DNA from: Pseudomonas sp. Q11
GTDB lineage: Bacteria > Pseudomonadota > Gammaproteobacteria > Pseudomonadales > Pseudomonadaceae
Direction: 5' to 3'
Length of the DNA: 64,000 bases
Assembly (NCBI RefSeq): GCF_024494355.1
Contig: NZ_JAKNQY010000007.1
Span: forward strand, 124,001 to 188,000
This document shows, in pieces, positions 61,182-64,000 of the stretch. Made by a program: the position numbers and the translations under genes. Position 1 is the stretch's first letter. Each line of letters begins with the position of its first letter. Below the pieces are notes generated by a model. That model was not told where the DNA came from. It did no database searches and saw only the letters and a list, made by a program, of their open reading frames with translations.

Positions 61182-62108
61182 TCAAAGCTTGGCTTGCAGC
61201 AACGCCTCCAGCTTCTCCTGGTCCCGCGCGAACTGACGAATGCCTTCAGCCAGTTTCTCGGTCGCCATGGCGTCCTCGTTGGACAACCAGCGGAACTGCG
61301 CTTCATTGAGACTCAAGCGCGCTTCGCCGGCTTGGCCGGGCGCCAGTTTACGTTCCAGCTTGCCCTCGTCGGCGGCCAGCTTCTCCAGCAGATCCGGGCT
61401 GACCGTCAAACGGTCGCAGCCGGCCAATTGCTCAATCTGGTTGAGGTTGCGGAAGCTTGCGCCCATGACCACGGTTTTGTAGTCGTTGGCTTTGTAGTAG
61501 TTGTAGATACGCGTCACCGACTGCACGCCCGGATCATCGGCACCGGTGTAGTCGTTGCCATTGGCCTTCTTGTACCAGTCGTAGATACGGCCGACGAAGG
61601 GCGAAATCAGGAAGACGCCGGCATCGGCACAGGCCGCAGCCTGGGCGAAAGAGAACAGCAGCGTCAGGTTGCACTGGATGCCTTCACGCTCCAACTGCTC
61701 GGCGGCGCGAATACCTTCCCAGGTGGACGCGATCTTGATCAGCACGCGATCACGGCCAATCCCGGCCTTTTCGTACAGGTCGATCAGGCGATGCGCACGT
61801 TTCAACATGGCTTCGGTATCGAATGACAGGCGCGCATCCACTTCGGTGGAAATACGCCCCGGAATCACCTTCAGAATCTCTTGCCCAACCGCCACGGCAA
61901 AACGGTCGCTGGCCAGGCCCACATCGCCCTTGCAGTCCGCCACGCAGGCGTTCAGCAGCTCGGCGTAACCGTGAATGGCCGAGGCCTTGAGCAGCAGGGA
62001 AGGGTTGGTGGTGGCATCTACGGGTTTAACCCGGGCGATGGCTTCGAAGTCGCCGGTATCGGCCACTACGGTAGTGAACTGTTTGAGTTGTTCCAGCTTG
62101 GAAGTCAT
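61182..62108 (-). CDS. tal: Transaldolase
   Basis: A 308-residue TalB-type transaldolase of the pentose phosphate pathway. It has [31 protein letters not shown], the Schiff-base Lys in [19 protein letters not shown] (about 125) and [20 protein letters not shown] 62108 ([12 protein letters not shown]) matches the family start. It is 177 bases downstream of dusA on the same strand and convergent with rssC. Confidence 0.96.
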   Translation of the reverse strand: MTSKLEQLKQFTTVVADTGDFEAIARVKPVDATTNPSLLLKASAIHGYAELLNACVADCKGDVGLASDRFAVAVGQEILKVIPGRISTEVDARLSFDTEAMLKRAHRLIDLYEKAGIGRDRVLIKIASTWEGIRAAEQLEREGIQCNLTLLFSFAQAAACADAGVFLISPFVGRIYDWYKKANGNDYTGADDPGVQSVTRIYNYYKANDYKTVVMGASFRNLNQIEQLAGCDRLTVSPDLLEKLAADEGKLERKLAPGQAGEARLSLNEAQFRWLSNEDAMATEKLAEGIRQFARDQEKLEALLQAKL

Positions 62109-62285
62109 GAGCGTGCTCTGTCCTATGGGTCTGTTGACATTACCCGAGGGCCGGCAGCCACTCAAGGGCGTGAAGAGGGAACGATGGCCCCAGCGGCAAC
62201 AACCTGAAAACGGCTGTTTGAAAGGCCGGGGCGGTATCGGTAGATACGATGACAAAACAGCGTGCAGGTTCAAAGCAAGTGACGG

Positions 62286-63296
<1,011 letters not shown>

Positions 63297-63354
63297 TTTG
63301 CTCTACGTGTTCTAGGCCGATTTCAGGGGGTAAATAGGCGTTTTATGAAGTCGG

Positions 63355-63371
63355 TTGGTACAATGTACCAA
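63355..63371. promoter_or_regulatory. 17-base palindrome in the integrase-dusA spacer
   Basis: TTGGTACAATGTACCAA has perfect 8-bp arms around one A. TGTACC also occurs at 63289-63294 and 63386-63390 (TTGTACCAG). These spaced motifs near a dusA att site could be integrase arm sites or a repressor operator. Confidence 0.45.
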
Positions 63372-63398
63372 TCACTTTTTCAATTGTACCAGTTGACT

Positions 63399-64000
63399 AT
63401 GGCCACGATCAGAGCACGGAAACGCACCGACGGCAGCACCAGTTACACGGCACAGATACGCCTGTTTCGCGATGGGGCGCAAGTTTACCAAGAGAGTCAG
63501 ACCTTCGCCCGAAAACAGGCCGCACAGGCTTGGGTGCGTAAAAGAGAAACCGAACTGGACGAACCAGGTGCGATCGAGCGGGCGAACCGACCTGGCGCGA
63601 CGATCAAGGAAATGATCGATCGCTACTTAACCGAAATGACCAAGGCGCGCCCTCTCGGGAAAACGAAGCTCGGCACGTTGAAGGCGATCAGCGAGTCCTA
63701 CCTGGGAAAGTTGAACGACAGAGATATAAGCAGTCAGCACCTGGTCGAGTATGCGTTATGGCGCATGGGCAAGCAGGGTGGGGGCGTTCAGCCTCAGACC
63801 GCCGGCAACGATCTCGCACACTTGGGCGCGGTTCTCTCGATCGCTCGCCCGGCTTGGGGTTATGAGGTGGATCCGCATGCAATGGTGGACGCCCGCCGAG
63901 TATTAAAAAAGCTCGGTTACAACATGAAAAGCCGCGAGCGTGATCGCCGGCCAACCCTGGACGAACTCGACAAACTGCTTACGCACTTCCGTAGTATCCA
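63399..64000 (+). CDS. DusA-associated tyrosine recombinase (integrase), N-terminal part
   Basis: Starting at ATG 63399, the frame stays open to the window end (200 codons). It reads MATIRARKRTDGSTSYTAQI, with the strand pattern of an integrase arm-binding domain, then a core-binding helical part (TIKEMIDRYLTEM, GKTKLGTLKAISESYLGKL, AHLGAVLSIARPAWGY), ending at the start of the catalytic part (RRPTLDELDKLLTHFR). The R-H-R-Y active residues lie off the window. Being adjacent to and divergent from dusA is the hallmark of the DusA integrase group. No ribosome site is clear. Confidence 0.85.
   Translation, partial: MATIRARKRTDGSTSYTAQIRLFRDGAQVYQESQTFARKQAAQAWVRKRETELDEPGAIERANRPGATIKEMIDRYLTEMTKARPLGKTKLGTLKAISESYLGKLNDRDISSQHLVEYALWRMGKQGGGVQPQTAGNDLAHLGAVLSIARPAWGYEVDPHAMVDARRVLKKLGYNMKSRERDRRPTLDELDKLLTHFRSI

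Noticed and set aside
63688..63954. An 88-codon minus-strand frame inside the integrase gene
   Set aside because: Antisense shadow of the integrase with no ribosome site or domain.

Overview
The window is a 64 kb stretch of a Pseudomonas chromosome, most like the P. fluorescens group. The evidence is high GC coding sequence, many REP-type palindromes (GTGGGAGC...GCTCGCGAT), and gene order recalled from P. aeruginosa PAO1: aer-acnA, then slt-uup-usp-fadBA-topA-lexA/sulA-psrA-nagZ-mtnP-mfd-gap-sthA-lolCDE, then mlaA-rssB-rssC-tal-dusA. No rRNA, tRNA, CRISPR array or insertion sequence was recognised.

Region 1 (1-8.7 kb) holds the 5' end of the aerotaxis receptor aer, a CPBP membrane protease, an AT-rich bacteriocin/immunity cassette (S-type pyocin with a colicin D-like tRNase end, plus a colicin D-type immunity protein), acnA, rlmM and tusA. 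A diverged fragment of the acnA 3' end (about 1357-1527) lies on the far side of the cassette from intact acnA. This suggests the cassette inserted at the 3' end of acnA and displaced the old end.

Region 2 (8.7-31.5 kb) is mostly housekeeping: a MATE exporter, pdxB, an ABC exporter, lytic transglycosylase slt, ABC-F protein uup, a universal stress protein, the fadBA beta-oxidation operon, topA, lexA-sulA behind two SOS boxes, psrA behind two overlapping PsrA-type operators, nagZ and a methylthioinosine phosphorylase.

Region 3 (31.6-48.4 kb) contains two convergent SWIM/SNF2 helicase paralogues separated by a REP cluster. The first carries a one-base frameshift. Next come csiV, mfd and a GAPDH, a 0.6 kb REP-rich spacer with a 134-bp tandem duplication, an MHS-type transporter, a 14-copy 8-bp tandem repeat, apbE and sthA.

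Region 4 (48.4-64 kb) carries ugpQ, a PilZ-domain protein, lolC-lolD-lolE, a copper-type two-component system divergent from a cupredoxin, queF, DUF4404, a HAD-like protein lacking its nucleophile, mlaA, rssB-rssC, tal and dusA. The window ends inside a tyrosine integrase gene divergent from dusA, so an integrative element joined to the dusA 5' end begins at about 63.2 kb.

The most notable items are the bacteriocin cassette with its displaced acnA end, the dusA-linked element, the frameshifted SNF2 paralogue, and the 8-bp repeat between the transporter and apbE. All identifications come from reading the sequence; no database search was run.
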